A stretch of 64,000 bases of DNA from Cristatella mucedo (GCA_009760855.2 WPIO01000197.1:326501-390500), one strand, 5' to 3'. Shown: positions 22,801 through 34,798, counted from the stretch's first letter. The notes: generated from the sequence alone by a model not told the origin. Program-made: numbers and translations.

Positions 22801-23194
22801 ATAGTGTGAACTCGGGTGCTACGTTGGTACAGTTAGACGAATTTTTCTTTGCAGTCAAAAAGAGCTGTTTGAGTCACGGCACATTGCATTTTCTTGTGAC
22901 TAACAGAATCTAAGAAGTATTGAAATCTAAAAACATTCGTTCCGGCAAGGCGATATGAAGCTGGCAGTCGTTCGCGTGAGCACTTTATAGAACAGTTGAA
23001 TGCATCAAATAACTTTAAGGTTTCTTAACGCAATTTAAGGAATTAAGTTTAGGTTTTTAGCTGAAAATAATTTTAAAACGCTTTGATTTATACACTATTT
23101 TGAAATATTTTTCTGACACGTAATCTTAGTCCTTGACGTTAGGCTTATGTGAGATGCGAAAAGAAACGTAAATTTTTTTGAAGAAGGATCGACG

Positions 23195-23750
23195 ATAAAT
23201 ACTGAACTCGCTTGCTAAATTTTTTGCTTATAGTGTTGTCCTTGTTTTTCAAGGGAGGGCACCGCTTTAAGAGAATCTTAACATAGAAATGCCGAAACTG
23301 TCCTAAGAGAGCTACTGCTCAGACGTCACGTTTCATGCTGTGTGAGGTGCACTAGTTGTCTGAGGTTTACTGAACTTGAAAGTCCTATATGATGCGAAGG
23401 TACCAGTGCAAAGTACTATCAGTTACCTCGAATTTGTGAGTGCCATTATACTGTGCCCAAAACGTCTAGCCCAGCAGTCTTATTGTGACTTACAAGCGAT
23501 AAGGACGAGTCGAGAATATTCTAGATAGCTTCTTAGTAAGTGTTTGCGGCGGGTTACCAACAAGTTGCATTCTGATGTAAACATGCTGACCCTGGGCATG
23601 TCGCCCCTAACCGTGTTATTCTAGTTTATCAAGCATGATACCACCTATCATTCGACGGTGTTTCCTTTGCAGCAGGTGTAAAGTGCCTAGAAAGAGATTG
23701 AGTTCTCCGAGGGTGCTTTATCAAGTGTATTATTATTAATAACATTATTA
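23195..23750 (+). repeat. Duplicated intron block, partner at 16530-17090
   Basis: This is the second copy of the roughly 550-bp block, and it again ends with an L2-A tail (hairpin and ATT run near 23685-23750). The stretch between the SINE-A fragment at 22724-22800 and this block (22800-23195) is AT-rich intron in which I see nothing recognisable. Confidence 0.7.
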
Positions 23751-23754
23751 AAAG

Positions 23755-24060
23755 GTTAGAAGCTAATGAAGCTCTAAAGCCGAGGCGTGGCTGGCCTTAG
23801 GAAGTCACCAGGACGAAAGTGCCCTCTCAGTCTGCTCTGCTACAGCCGAGCCACAGCTCTGGTAGCTTACTTCCAGCATGGACAGGCCAAACTGCTTTTG
23901 AAACTTTGAGCATCTCTTAGCCCATGTGAACCAGAGATACAGCATTTTTTCTAGAGCATGGAGAAAATTTAAGGTACAACTTGGCTAGCAACCAAATCCC
24001 TATAGCGAGAGTAAGTTCGTCATTTAGGACCCTGTGTGTATTCAGCCAACTAGACCTGCA
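23755..24060 (-). repeat. Unclassified ~290-bp repeat, inverted partner of 17108-17400
   Basis: This is the opposite-strand copy of the repeat at 17108-17400. It starts directly after the L2-A tail that closes the duplicated block, which is the same position as the first copy but in the flipped orientation. Confidence 0.6.
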
Positions 24061-24155
24061 GCTAATGCCTTCTTATGCCGTACACCATTTTTCGGATGAT
24101 ACCGTCATGAGTTAAATCAAATCTACACTACATCATTGCTTTCATAACAAGAATG

Positions 24156-24250
24156 TAATAATAATAATAATAATAATAATGTACTTGATAAAGCGCCCTC
24201 AGAGAACTTAATCTCTTTCTAGGCGCTTTACATTTGCTGCAAAGGGATCG
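24156..24250 (-). mobile_element. L2-A 3' tail fragment
   Basis: (ATA)n followed by the reverse-complement hairpin 'aaagcgccctcagagaac .. ggcgcttt'. Only about 95 bp remain. Confidence 0.8.
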
Positions 24251-24300
24251 CTAAATGTCAGCCAAAGCACAAAGTCCCTGAGATTCGTTCTTTATGAGCT

Positions 24301-24392
24301 CAGGCATGTTAACATTGTGCATGCTGCCACTGACCATCTTTGTTTGCTGACACAGTGCATGTCACATCTAACCATCCATCATGCTTCTTTGA
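24301..24392 (+). mobile_element. L2-A 3' UTR fragment
   Basis: 'ttaacattgtgcatgctgcc', 'cagtgcatgtcacatctaac' and 'catcatgcttc' match the L2-A 3' UTR. The hairpin and tail are absent. Confidence 0.65.
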
Positions 24393-24979
24393 CAGCATAT
24401 TTACAGTACCTATATCAATTTCTCTGAATGGCTGTGCAAATTGATTTTGGTTATTATTATTTGTTATTAACCTATATTCTAGGTTTATACATGCTGAGAT
24501 CGTTGGTAAGTAAGTGAAGACAAGCCATAAGCTTGATAAAGTCGCAGTAATTCGGAAGTTAATAGGGATGACCATGATATCCTGCTCATAAGGTGGCTGG
24601 TAGTTTAACACCGTAATGGGAACAGAAGGAAAAGCGATTCAGCAGTTCAATAAGTACTGATAATATTGATTACATCAATATGGCGAATGGTCTTCTCTAC
24701 TTGAAAGCCCGATGCTAGAGACTAGTAGCAGATATCTCCTGCTATTATGGTATAGGTTGCTTTGAATGCATCCTTTTTATATAGATTTCTGGATTCGTAA
24801 AAAGTGTCTTTATTCTATTGCAAACATGGTACGGTTTTGCCCAGAAGAAAATGTAGGTAGTGATCACAGTGACTGAATGAATGGAATAGATAAAAATCAT
24901 GCAAATCCGGATTCGCCCAGCGATAAATACCCAGAGGCTCTCTGGGGCAGACTGAACACCAGAACACATGAACATCCAG

Positions 24980-25090
24980 ACTCACCATTCAATCGCGTTT
25001 CCCTTTGCAGCAAATGTAAAGCGCCTAGAAAGAGATTGAGTTCTCTGAGGGCGCTTTATCAAGTGCATTTTTATTAGTAGTATTAGTACT
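24980..25090 (+). mobile_element. L2-A 3' tail fragment
   Basis: The last about 110 bp of L2-A (cattcaatcgcgtttccctt, then the aaagcgcc..gggcgcttt hairpin) with an interrupted ATT tail. The intron between 25090 and the exon at 25662 shows nothing recognisable. Confidence 0.8.
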
Positions 25091-25661
25091 AAACTGAACC
25101 GTCTCTAGCCCCATGCTCGGATTGGTCAGTAGGTGCCCAATGGGCTCTGAATGGCTAGACCTACCATGCTAAGCCTTGAATCCAACCCAGTATGTGTCTG
25201 CTTGATCCCTAATGGCTCTCACAGGCTCTCTGGATTGAGCAACTGCAGACTTAAGTTGGTTCAAGTGGAAATACATAATAGGCCATGTAGCCCAGTTACA
25301 TTAAACATTCTGTGATCAAGCCATTATTAGTGAGACTTCGGAGTGGTAGCTTTTGTGTAAGCTCTTTGCATAGGAGCTTCTATTAGTAGAAGTACATGTT
25401 TTTGACTTTAGATTCAGGAAACGCTTATCCTGCATTTCCTGAGGTTGGCCATCCACGACTGTTGGCAACTGCAGATTATCACCGTAACATACATGCATAC
25501 ATTTCCTGCGTTCCTAAAAGGATTCTGGCTCTTGTTGCTTAACTGTAATAATAGTTCCCGCATATTTTATTTGACGGTGTCCAAGCATCAAACCGCATCG
25601 CTGATGAGTTTAATACCGCATTATGCATTACAGATTTTCTGCAGGCTGTCTCTCTTTTTAG

Positions 25662-25763
25662 TTGGAGGAGCTGGATATTCACGACAACTGCCTGAAGGCT
25701 TACCCAAATGGTACCTTGAGTTTGAAGAGTCTTCGAAAACTTGACCTTTCAAATAATCGCTTG
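25662..25763 (+). CDS. Single LRR exon (34 codons) of the ROCO gene
   Basis: The 102-nt phase-0 exon lies between the acceptor tgtctctctttttag and a consensus donor GTAAGT. It starts LEELDIHDNCLKAYPNGTLS and ends in LRKLDLSNNRL, that is one 23-residue LRR and the first part of the next. It joins in frame to the Roc-COR exon, completing that repeat as NNRL-VIDGRGNMITELP. It is not a member of the duplicated 141-nt family, and its flanks do not resemble the tandem units. Confidence 0.8.
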
Positions 25764-26006
25764 GTAAGTGTGAAACTGTGCATGCATGACTTTATGCTGT
25801 GGTATAGATGCATAGATTCGTGAGCAGTCTATCTTAACTGGTGGTTCTGAATGTATTACTTTTCTTGCTGTAAGGGTAGATATTTATTGACTACCTGCCA
25901 GTCAGGGTCTTGTGAACACAGATGAAGAGTACATATTCTTGTAAATCAATGAAGAAGTGACCCTTTCCCGAGATCGAGCTTAATAATCACCTCTAAATCA
26001 GAAGCC

Positions 26007-26150
26007 GAGCTGGTTTGGTCCAGCGGTTAAGGTGCTCGCCCCGACCTAACAAGGTCTGGCTGAAGTCGCAGGCTCGAGCCCAGAGGTATGTGTTAACCGC
26101 CTGAATAGATATTAAGTTATCTTGTGGCGCTGTACAAATGAATTATATTG
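26007..26150 (+). mobile_element. SINE-A, complete tRNA-derived copy
   Basis: The head 'ctggtttggtccagcggtta' holds an A-box-like element and 'ggctcgagccc' is the B box. The 3' part, 'cgcctgaatagatattaagt' then 'tatcttgtggcgctgtac', is a diverged form of the L2-A terminal hairpin, ending in ATT-type repeats. The element is RNA polymerase III-type and non-autonomous, and probably moved by L2-A machinery. Confidence 0.8.
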
Positions 26151-26236
26151 AATTATATATGAATTATATATAATATTATATAATATTATAATATTATATA
26201 ATTATATATTATGAATTATATATTTATATTTTAAGC
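26140..26236. repeat. AT-rich (ATATTA)n-like tract
   Basis: Nearly pure A/T with irregular aattatata words directly follows the SINE-A tail and probably grew out of it. The next 960 bp (26237-27200) are AT-rich intron without recognisable content. Confidence 0.85.
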
Positions 26237-27199
26237 CGTTACGACCATTTGCAAGTGGCATGGTTATCTCCAGGTAAACGATGATTAGCAGTTAATATGT
26301 ATTAGGCAAATAGTAGCCGTAGAGGCTTGTCTGGAAAATACTTTACAGTGTCTCCCATCTACGAATGGCACCTTAAGGTTTTCGGACGGCTTCAGCCATG
26401 GCTGCACCAGCAGCCTCTGATGGACTCGAGCTCAGTGCAGCTACTTGAGAGTGCTAACATTTTTTATCAAATAAAGTGATCCTATCATAACTAAACCTGA
26501 AACATAATATTATTTAGATATCTCTAAATATTCGCCTCTTAAATCTAATGTCAATTCTTTTAGCAGGAAACTCCAAAAAGTTTCTAAGAATGTTCAGTAT
26601 TTCGAATTTGCCTATTCAAATACTAACTAACTATACATGCAACCCAAAATTTTAGTTGTTGACAGACAAGAAGAACATATTTACGTAAAATAAATATTTG
26701 CATGGGAGTTATGCCCAGCCTCTGTAGGATTTATCTCTCTCGCTGCACATTTATTGATATTTCTTAATACTAACGGAACAATCGGCATGAAAATTGGCAA
26801 AGAGAGAGCAAGGAATATTATCTATCTTGATGTAACCATAGTTGTCGTGTTGTCCTTCTTATGACCTGTAAGAGTCTAGGTTAAATCTTTCACATTTTAA
26901 ATGTTGACCTTTTAGTAGAAGCATACATGTTTAACTCTACACACTGTTAAAACGTTCCAATGCCCTCGGAAAATGCAAGAAACTGAGCTCTATAGAAGCC
27001 GTATCTGTAAAAACTAAAGAAAAACTATTATACATGTCAACTGTGTATGCATCTATAATATCCAAGTTCAATTACATTGGGGAAATATGCAGCCGTACTT
27101 ACGACACGGACAGTATTGATAACCCGGACTCCTGTAGAAGTGATCTAGATCAGCATATATTACAAACTTCACGTGGGTGGATTGCATTTCGGCCATTCT

Positions 27200-27878
27200 G
27201 TAGAACTTCAGTTCTGTCTCGGCTTGATTATTGTAATTCCCTTTTGGTTGGGCTACCAAAGAAATCTATTATGCCACTACAGCGGACTATGAATATGGCT
27301 GCAAGGCTGGTCTTCAAGTCCCAGTGGTTTGAGCACGTGTCACCTTTGCTGGAAGAGCTAGGATGGTTGCCGGTTGAGCAAAGGATACGGCGCAAAGTTC
27401 TTACGCTGACCCACAAGGCCCGCCACGGCTTGGCTTCTTCATACCTAGCTGAACTGCTGCATCAGTTTCAGCCTGTTCGCGCCCTCAGGTCCTGTGTGGA
27501 CAATAAATTAGCTGTGCCGTTCCTCCGCTTAAAGATAGTTTGCGACAGAAGCTTTAGCTCTGCAGGTCCTAGACTGTGGAACTCGCTTCCACAATTCTTA
27601 CGCAACGACATCTACTCTCCAAACTGCCGACTGTGGCACATCTTTTTCAGCGGTCCTGAACTGCTACTTCTATGCTACTCACTACCTCAACTGCTCTCCT
27701 GACTCTGCTATGCTTCCCACTTTCTCTTTGTTGCGTGAGACGAAGTCTGTTGGCTACCGAATGCGTACCGAAAGCCGCTTAGGCTGTGAGTGTGCTATAC
27801 AAAACTCTCCTGCATAACACCCACATGGTCTTTATGACTTTGTGGAGTAACTGACGGAGATACATTACATTACATTAA
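27200..27878 (+). mobile_element. L2-B LINE 3' fragment
   Basis: A 5'-truncated + strand copy. The frame through 27702 encodes the C-terminal end of the L2-B ORF ('VLSRLDYCNSLLVGLPKKS', 'SSAGPRLWNSLPQFLRND'). The L2-B 3' UTR and the tail acattacattacatta close it at about 27878. Confidence 0.9.
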
Positions 27879-28112
27879 CTTTCCCTTTCCGAAGGGAATT
27901 CTTGGGACAACACTTTTGAAGGAAATTGATGGTTTAAAACATGCACACGATTAGACAAAAGTAGTGTCCCTCGGTTTACTGTCACGTAACTTTAAAGCAC
28001 ATACCTTGGAGCATATGCCTCAAGTTTTACGTTGATGATATCATGATTAGCATATCTGTGATTCTTGCACGACACCTTGGCAGCATTATGATAAGCCGTG
28101 TTAAAAAAAAAT

Positions 28113-28200
28113 TATAATAATAATAATAATGCACGTGATAAAGCGTCCTCAGAGAACTCAATCTCTTTCTAAGTGCTTTACATTTGTTGAACCAAAATGC
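28113..28200 (-). mobile_element. L2-A 3' tail fragment
   Basis: (ATA)n and the reverse-complement L2-A hairpin (gataaagcgtcctcagagaa). It is about 90 bp long. Confidence 0.75.
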
Positions 28201-28610
28201 CTGCACACAATCCAAATAGGTCAATATAATAAGGACCAACTTGCACTAGAGACGGCTGCAATGATGTGTACGTTCAAAAAATAATAAATTCCAAATTTCA
28301 AGTTGATCGGATCACTATCGGAGATATGACATAAGATACCGAGATAGCAAGATACCAAGAGCTGGCATTTCACCCAGTCTTGAAGTTGAGGTCGGTCGGG
28401 AATGGTATAGAAGCTATAGAAAACGACAGCTCTATGCATCGCATAAATTACCTGTTCAATTCCTCTGCTGAAAGACCGTTTGCGACAGAAGCTGGCGCTC
28501 TGCAGGTCCTAGACTGTGGAACTCGCTTCCACATCTCTTACACAACGACAACTACTCTCCTGCTGCCGACTATGGCTTATCCTTTTAATCGGTCCTGAGC
28601 TCCTACTTTC

Positions 28611-29885
28611 GTGCTTTCAGATTTCTCCGATCTCTTTTTGATTGTGTGTGCAAGAAATCGATCCTTCCTCGTTATGGGTGATTTCAACGTTCACTTTGAT
28701 TACTTATCTGACGCTTTCAGCACCGAATTTTGTGCATTGCCTGACTCATTGTCTCTTGTGACTCGTGTGCATGGCCCTACTCACATCAAGGGTCGCACAC
28801 TCAACCAGATTTTCTCAAACAAGTGCACTTTGTCATCACCAATTATTATCAAATCCTGCTTATCTGACCACATGCAGATCTCATTCAATCTACAGTGTGT
28901 GCCCACCTCCTCCTCTAAAATAACCTGTGAATTGCAAAACCTCAAGACCCTTGACATCGATGCTGTCCGTGCGAGAATATCTACTTCAGCTCTTCTGCTC
29001 AGTCCTCCCTCCGATCTATCATCATTGGTAGATAGCTACAACACAACACTAGATGACATGCTCGATGAGTTTGCACCTCTGACAAAGCGCACTGTGCGCC
29101 CTCGCCCAGACGGCTTATGGTTTACCACATACATCAGACTAGCCAGGTCTACTAAGCACAAGCTTGAAAAAGCGTACAGAAGATCAGGACTGTCTGTCCA
29201 TCTAAAGGCATATGAAGACTACTGTAGGTCGTACCAATCGATCCTAGCACGGGCCAAGTCTAGCTTCTATAAAAACATTGTTGAATCACCGATGCACAAT
29301 CCAAAAATTCTTATGTCAACAGTAAACCATCTCCTCAACCGCTCCCAGATTAGCTCTTTACCTGGTGATCCCAGTGATGATCTAGCCGACCGCTTCTCTG
29401 GATTCTTTGTGCAGAAGATAGACAAGATCAGGGAGTCCATCCCTGCGATGACAACATCCCCACTAGAATGTTTTTCCCCGATTTCTGGCTGCACCTCAAT
29501 GTCTACATTTAAGCAGGTCACTAGTGATCTAGTCCTGAAGTTCGTATCTCATTCAAAGAAGACAACAGGTCCTCTGGACCATATTCCCACTGTCCGGCTC
29601 CTACGTTGCATTTATCTGCTGCTGCCATGCATAACTAACATCAATAATATGTCATTAGCCTCAGGTCATGTCCCAGCACCTTTCAAAAAGGCTGTAGTCA
29701 GGCCACTTCTCAAGAAAGCAAGGCTTGTCTGTCGTGAGCGCCTCAGTTGCCACATCACATCACTTCTCGCCGACCTTCACTGGCTGCCAGTCAAGCAATG
29801 GATTGACTTCAAGGTTTTGTCGCTCACTTGTAGGTCACTTTATTCTTTGGCTCCAGCCTATCTCTCAGATCTACTCCCTCACTAG
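28611..29885 (+). pseudogene. L2-A EN - partial RT fusion, RT core deleted
   Basis: An open frame of about 420 codons holds the C-terminal half of an APE-type endonuclease (GDFNVHFD and LSDHM motifs kept), the linker region and the first RT blocks. It then crosses a deletion of roughly 290 codons in frame into the C-terminal module (ADLHWLPVKQWIDFKVLSL). The YADD active site is gone, so no RT activity is possible. After 29885 the frame shifts but similarity continues to 30090. The start of the frame is not a natural start codon of the element. Confidence 0.85.
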
Positions 29886-30320
29886 GCCAAGCATTGTACC
29901 ACCCGCTTTTCGAAATCCAATACCTCGTACGAACCTCAAATCCTTTGGAGACTCATGTGCATTTAGTTCGTATGCTCCCAAAGCCTGGAACTCCCTCCCA
30001 ACCTGCGTCAGAACATCCCTTGACTTGACCACATTTAAAAAGAACGTACAAACGCACCTATTTAGGACAGCATTTTGCGGGTCCCTGTGATTCGTCCTTC
30101 TTGTGCTTGTGTAGGCTGACACTGTGCAAGATGCCACTAACCACATTTGCATGCTGACCCTGTGCATGTCACCCCTAACCATGTTATTCATGTTGTTTAT
30201 CAAGCATGATATTACTCACCATTCCATTGCATTTCCCTTTGCAGCAAGTGTAAAGCACCTAAAAAGATATTGAGTTCTTTGATGGTGCTTTATCATGTGC
30301 ATTATTATTATTATTGTTAT
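28616..30320 (+). mobile_element. L2-A LINE with internal deletion, nested in L2-B
   Basis: The copy starts inside the endonuclease region and ends with the L2-A hairpin and an (ATT)n tail near 30300-30320. It lacks the central RT part: near 29720 the N-terminal RT segment (AVVRPLLKKA) runs straight into the C-terminal segment (RLVCRERLSC). Confidence 0.85.
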
Positions 30321-30513
30321 TAGGCTTCTCACTGCTTCTACTGCTCTACCGACTCTGCTAGGCTTTCCACTTTCGTTTAGTTGCTTGAAATGTAGTCTGT
30401 TGGCTTTCGAATGAGTGCCGAAAGCAGCTTTGGCTTTGTGGAGTTGCAGACTGAGATACATTGCGTTCCATTAGAGGCACATGGAGGCTGCCAGGCTGCA
30501 GTTGCATGCAGCA

Positions 30514-30549
30514 CTCTGCCAGGCTGCAGTTGCATGCAGCCTGGCAGAG
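30514..30549. repeat. Perfect 15-bp inverted repeat (hairpin)
   Basis: CTCTGCCAGGCTGCA and its exact reverse complement are separated by six bases. The left arm plus loop is also duplicated just upstream (30488-30512), giving a compound repeat. Confidence 0.9.
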
Positions 30550-30708
30550 TTTTGACAGTGCCTTGTCTGCTAGCTCCTCCACAGACTTCTTCCTCTTCAT
30601 TCCCAAAGCTATCGGCACGTTTCGGCAGGCTTCGAAGAAATAACAGTTCAAAATGCACCTTTGCTCCAGAGTAAATAAGCAGGTCACTTAAAGGTCATTT
30701 TCTTCGTG

Positions 30709-31505
30709 ATAATAATAGTAATCATAACGCGTACCCTCAGAGAGCTCAATCTCTTTCTAGGCGCTTTACGTTTGCTGCAAATGAAGCACTATCGAATGAT
30801 TAGTGGCAGCATGCTCAATAAACAACAAGTATGACATGGTTAGGGGTGGCATGCACATGGTCAGGATGCAAATGTAGTTAGTGGCAGCGGGCAAAGTGTC
30901 AGCACGCACAAGCACATAAGGACAAATCACAAACCCACTAAATACTATCTAAAATATATGAGTTTTAGTTTCTTTTAAGTTTTGACAAGTTAGGAGATGT
31001 AACACATGTCGATATTGAGTTCCAGGCTTTAACAGGATTTGAACCAAATTCCTAGTCTCCAAAGGATTTAAGATTTGCACGATGTGTGTGTGAACTGTTA
31101 GATTCCGAAAAGCCAATGGTACTATCCTTAGCCTGGTGGACGAGTAGATCTGTGAGGTCGGCTGGATCCAAAGAATGAAGGGTCCTAAAAGTGAGTGACA
31201 AAACCTTGAGGTCGTTGCGTTGCTTGACTGGTAGCCAGTGCATGTCAGCGATAAGTGGTGTTATGTAGCAACTGCAATGCTCACGCCAAACTAGCCTAGC
31301 TGCTGAGCTTTGCACCAGCTGTAAGCGCCTGAATGCACATGCCGTAAGACCATCAAGCAATGAGTTGCAGAAGTCAAGACTGGATTTACACATGCATGGA
31401 CCAATTTAGATGTGACGTCCCTGTCTCAACAAGCCCAAATTGTAGCAATATTGTATTGCTGAAAGTAGACAGCCATTACTGTTTTTACATGACGTAGTTG
31501 TCCAG
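30709..31505 (-). mobile_element. L2-A LINE, 5'-truncated and degraded
   Basis: The reverse-complement hairpin lies near 30732-30780, followed by the 3' UTR and a C-terminal coding stretch (31052-31393: 'SLDFCNSLLDGLTACAFRRL' region). Similarity fades near 31505. It has several stops and small indels. The intron from 31506 to 32584 shows no other feature. Confidence 0.8.
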
Positions 31506-32584
31506 CAGCCCAAGCTTATTTTAGAGCAGGACGCGTAAATTATATGGGGGTGATAGCTATTAATTCTTTGTCACTAATCGAACAAGCCTGTCAGATTTGA
31601 TCACCATTACTTTTTTATTTGGTCTAATTCAGCCCTTCACTGGACTGATTCTCATTGTCAGCATCTTTATGTAGCTTCTTTGTTTCCTGCTCGATGTTTG
31701 GCTGATTATCACTGTGCCAGAGCATGTGTGGATAACTGCAGTGAGTGAAAGTATGGTGTTTTACTCAGCTGGGCCCTGGTGTGCTGAGACTTGAAACCCA
31801 CCAGCCGAGTGGCCTCAGGATTTCAGGCAGCTCAATGATTGAGGACAGTACACAATGTAATTGTGAAATGCCTACTTTCAAAATTTCGTGCATGTGCGAT
31901 ATATTGACAGTACCAGGAACCCGCCTTGTTCAGCACACTCTTTAAAGGCTAATATAATTAAATTTTGGCTACTGACATTTAGCATTGTACTTGAAACAAT
32001 AACTGAAGGAATAAAAAAAGGTGTGTAGAATGACTAGGCTCTTTTATGGAACTTTGCAAATGAGTTACTTTTTATTGTACGCCTGGCATGGCACTTATTT
32101 TTTAGTAATTAAACCAAAACTACAGCCTGTTGAGTTGCTTTGCTGAGTCGCAGTAGAAATACAATACTGTACATTCGCCGCATGACGTAGAGTCCTATCT
32201 CTCTTCATGACAGAAGGAAGAAAAGACTTTCTCGCTTTAACTAATAACAGTTTATTGGTCTATGCTAACAAGGAGTTTATATTCCCCATCGAGTGCTGTT
32301 TTTTGCTTGAGAAAATGTATGTTGTCTAATCATGAAACCTTGGTCGGTAACAATGTAACCAGTGATTAACCATCTCCAGTCAGGTATTGATTCCACTGCT
32401 CTTTGCTGAATTCTATTAGTAATAATAATAATAAATAATTGTGCTGCAGGTAATTTTTGTATGGCTGTGTCTGCTAGCATGCATGCATGAAAGAATATTA
32501 ATTTATTTTACTCTAATAGTGCCAAGTCATAATTTGACAATTTTCTGTTGACAATTTTGGTTGAGCTCTCTTGTTTTGCCTTAG

Positions 32585-34457
32585 GTGATTGACGGACGTG
32601 GAAACATGATAACTGAGCTGCCAGATGAAGTTATTCATACCTCACTGACCGTTCTCTCATTGAAAGGCAATCCAATGGTTTTTCCACCTATTGAGGTGTG
32701 TGACCAGGGAATTGAAGCTATTCGGCAGTATTTCCGAGATAGCACTCAGGGGAAGGAATCGCTATGCTGTGATACTATCAACATGCTTGGAGACATGGGA
32801 GCAGGAAAGACTAGCATCGTTCAGTCTTTACTACTTGGCATGCCATCTCTTGCTGGAGCTGATGATAGAACTTGTGTGCTAGATCAGAGCCTTGTAAAGA
32901 TTGAACATCAGATAATAAATGTGAATGACTTTGGTGGGCATGAAATGTATCAAACAGTGGTTCCAATATTTTTGCCCTCTAAAGGACTTTGCATCATTGC
33001 GTTCGACATAAGTAAAGACCTTGAGAAGCAGAAGGAGCAGATAAAGAAGTGGCTTATGACAATATTCTCTAAGTCAGCCGAGATACGAGTTATCGTAGTT
33101 GGCACTCACACTGATCTTCTTAAAAAAAACGACCTCAAAAACGCTGCTCAAGATGTGGAGAACTACGTAAAAGAACTTCGTTTGTCTGCTAAGCGAGAGC
33201 TTGAGCTTCACACTAATGCACTTGCTCGTCAGGATTCCTCTGCAGAAAATGTTGATGTCTGCCTTAAACAATCTTATGCTGCGATATCAGCTGCTGACAT
33301 TTCGTTCATAATGATGAGGTGCATTAATAATCCTGAAAGTGGTGGAAGTGATGAGAGTGAAAGTAGCCTAAGTAAGTTAAAATCAGGAGTCCAAGAGAAG
33401 CTTAAGGCCACTGTACAATATCCTGCATCATGGTGTAGTATTATGAAAGACATAACGAAGCGTGATTCAGACGATGGAAACCGTCAGCCATATTTAGAAT
33501 GGCAGCAGGTCAGAGAAGTGTATGCAAGGTACTTGCAACCGGAGCCCGACGACTCCACACTAAAAGTCATCCTTCGTTCTCTTGCATCTATATCCCAGAT
33601 TATTTGGTTAGAGAATTCTCCTTCTCTTATAGGCTTTGTATTTCATCAACCTCAGCTTATCATCAGAGAGTTAAAGAAGGTTTTGCATCACAACCATCCT
33701 GATGCACTTCGCAGTTGTGTTGGCACTCAGTTTTACGGCAGCTGTATTAAGGAGTACAATCGCGGCATTCTGACTGAGACACTTTTGGAAGCACTGCTTG
33801 GAAGCGGAAACATCGTCGATGTGGTCGGAAAATTCATGCAACAGTTTCACATGATCAGCAGGGTTTGTGCAGTTGGCGAGAAACGATACATAATGCCAAG
33901 TAAGCTTCCAGATGATCCGCCTACTAAGCTGCAGCAGTTACTAAGTACATCGACAATGGATCCTCCAGTGTTATTCGAGCTTACCTTTTTGGGGGAGTGT
34001 ATGCCACATGCTTTCTTTCCAACTCTCCTAGCATCAGTACTATCATTTGTCTACAATATTAAAGCCGAACCAATATTTTGGAAGAATGGAATACTGGTAG
34101 AACTCTACAGTGTGACTGTAATCATGCTGCGAAACGTAAGCGCTTTAGAAATTATGGCATTTTCAAAATCTGCCACGAAAGATGTCTGGAAAGGTTTGCA
34201 ACCACTGCTCATTCACGTCGTCGAATGTGTAGCAGAGTCGTGGCATGGTGTCCAGCCGCTTTGTAAGCTCATCTGCCCTCGATCAAGAGGCACCGATAGG
34301 CCCCAGCCGTGGGTGAAATTTCATGGCCGAACTGTGGCCTGGAATGATCTGGTCAAGCGCGAGCTCTCCAGGACTGAGCTGCAGCACTCGTCTGATTGGC
34401 ATTGCCAAGACTGCAACGATGACATACCTGGATTCTGGATGTTTCCAAGGCAGCCAG
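32585..34457 (+). CDS. Roc-COR exon: last LRRs, Roc GTPase and COR domain
   Basis: The large exon follows the acceptor ttttgccttag. Residues 1-40 (exon numbering) finish the LRR domain. A Roc GTPase domain follows at about 60-250: P-loop GDMGAGKTS at 69-77 with the invariant Lys75 and Thr76, switch II DFGGH at 115-119, and a G4 motif THTD at 174-177, the ROCO form of NKxD. Residues about 270-600 match a COR domain, with YLEWQQVREVYAR near 303, YIMPSKLPDDPP near 435 and a FELTFLGECMPHAFFP block near 464. The C terminus holds HCQDC and ends ..PRQP at a donor GTATGA (34458), phase 1. If not spliced there, the frame stops at 34478-34480. There is no frameshift or internal stop, and the GTP-binding residues are intact, so the protein is probably functional. 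No kinase domain follows in the window, unlike LRRK. Confidence 0.92.
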
Positions 34458-34480
34458 GTATGATCGAATCATCAGTGTAA
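34458..34480 (+). other. Alternative read-through end of the Roc-COR exon
   Basis: If the donor at 34458 is not used, the reading frame runs eight more codons (GMIESSV) to a TAA. That would give a shorter LRR-Roc-COR isoform without the linker and CARD-like part. No AATAAA is visible in the next 100 bases, so the spliced form is preferred. Confidence 0.35.
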
Positions 34481-34798
34481 TCTTAAGCCACTTGTACCTT
34501 TCATCGTGCACAGTTACATGCTAATAAGCCAAGTCATGCACGTTAACTTTAATCAAGAGATACTACAAGATTGGAAGAAATATAGAAATGCTAACGCCAA
34601 TTAGAATTGCAAAAGAGCCATCCGGATGCTTAATAATTTTTTATTTTTGTTGCTATGTTGATGAAATATTTTATTGAGAGCCGGTACTGTAGCTAGTGAG
34701 AAATTAAGAGGCAGATTAGTACCACTTTCCTGCTCTATACTCTTTTAAAAATTGTAGTGACAACAATTGTTGCATGACAGCTTGTTAGCGATCGCTTG

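Larger units (their letters stand above)
28470..30470 (+). mobile_element. L2-B fragment split by a nested L2-A
   Basis: 28470-28615 and 30321-30470 are two halves of one L2-B 3' fragment (..gcaggtcctagactgtggaa.. and ..tctgctaggctttccacttt..). They join at a point that is continuous in other L2-B copies. The L2-A insert lies between them. Confidence 0.8.
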
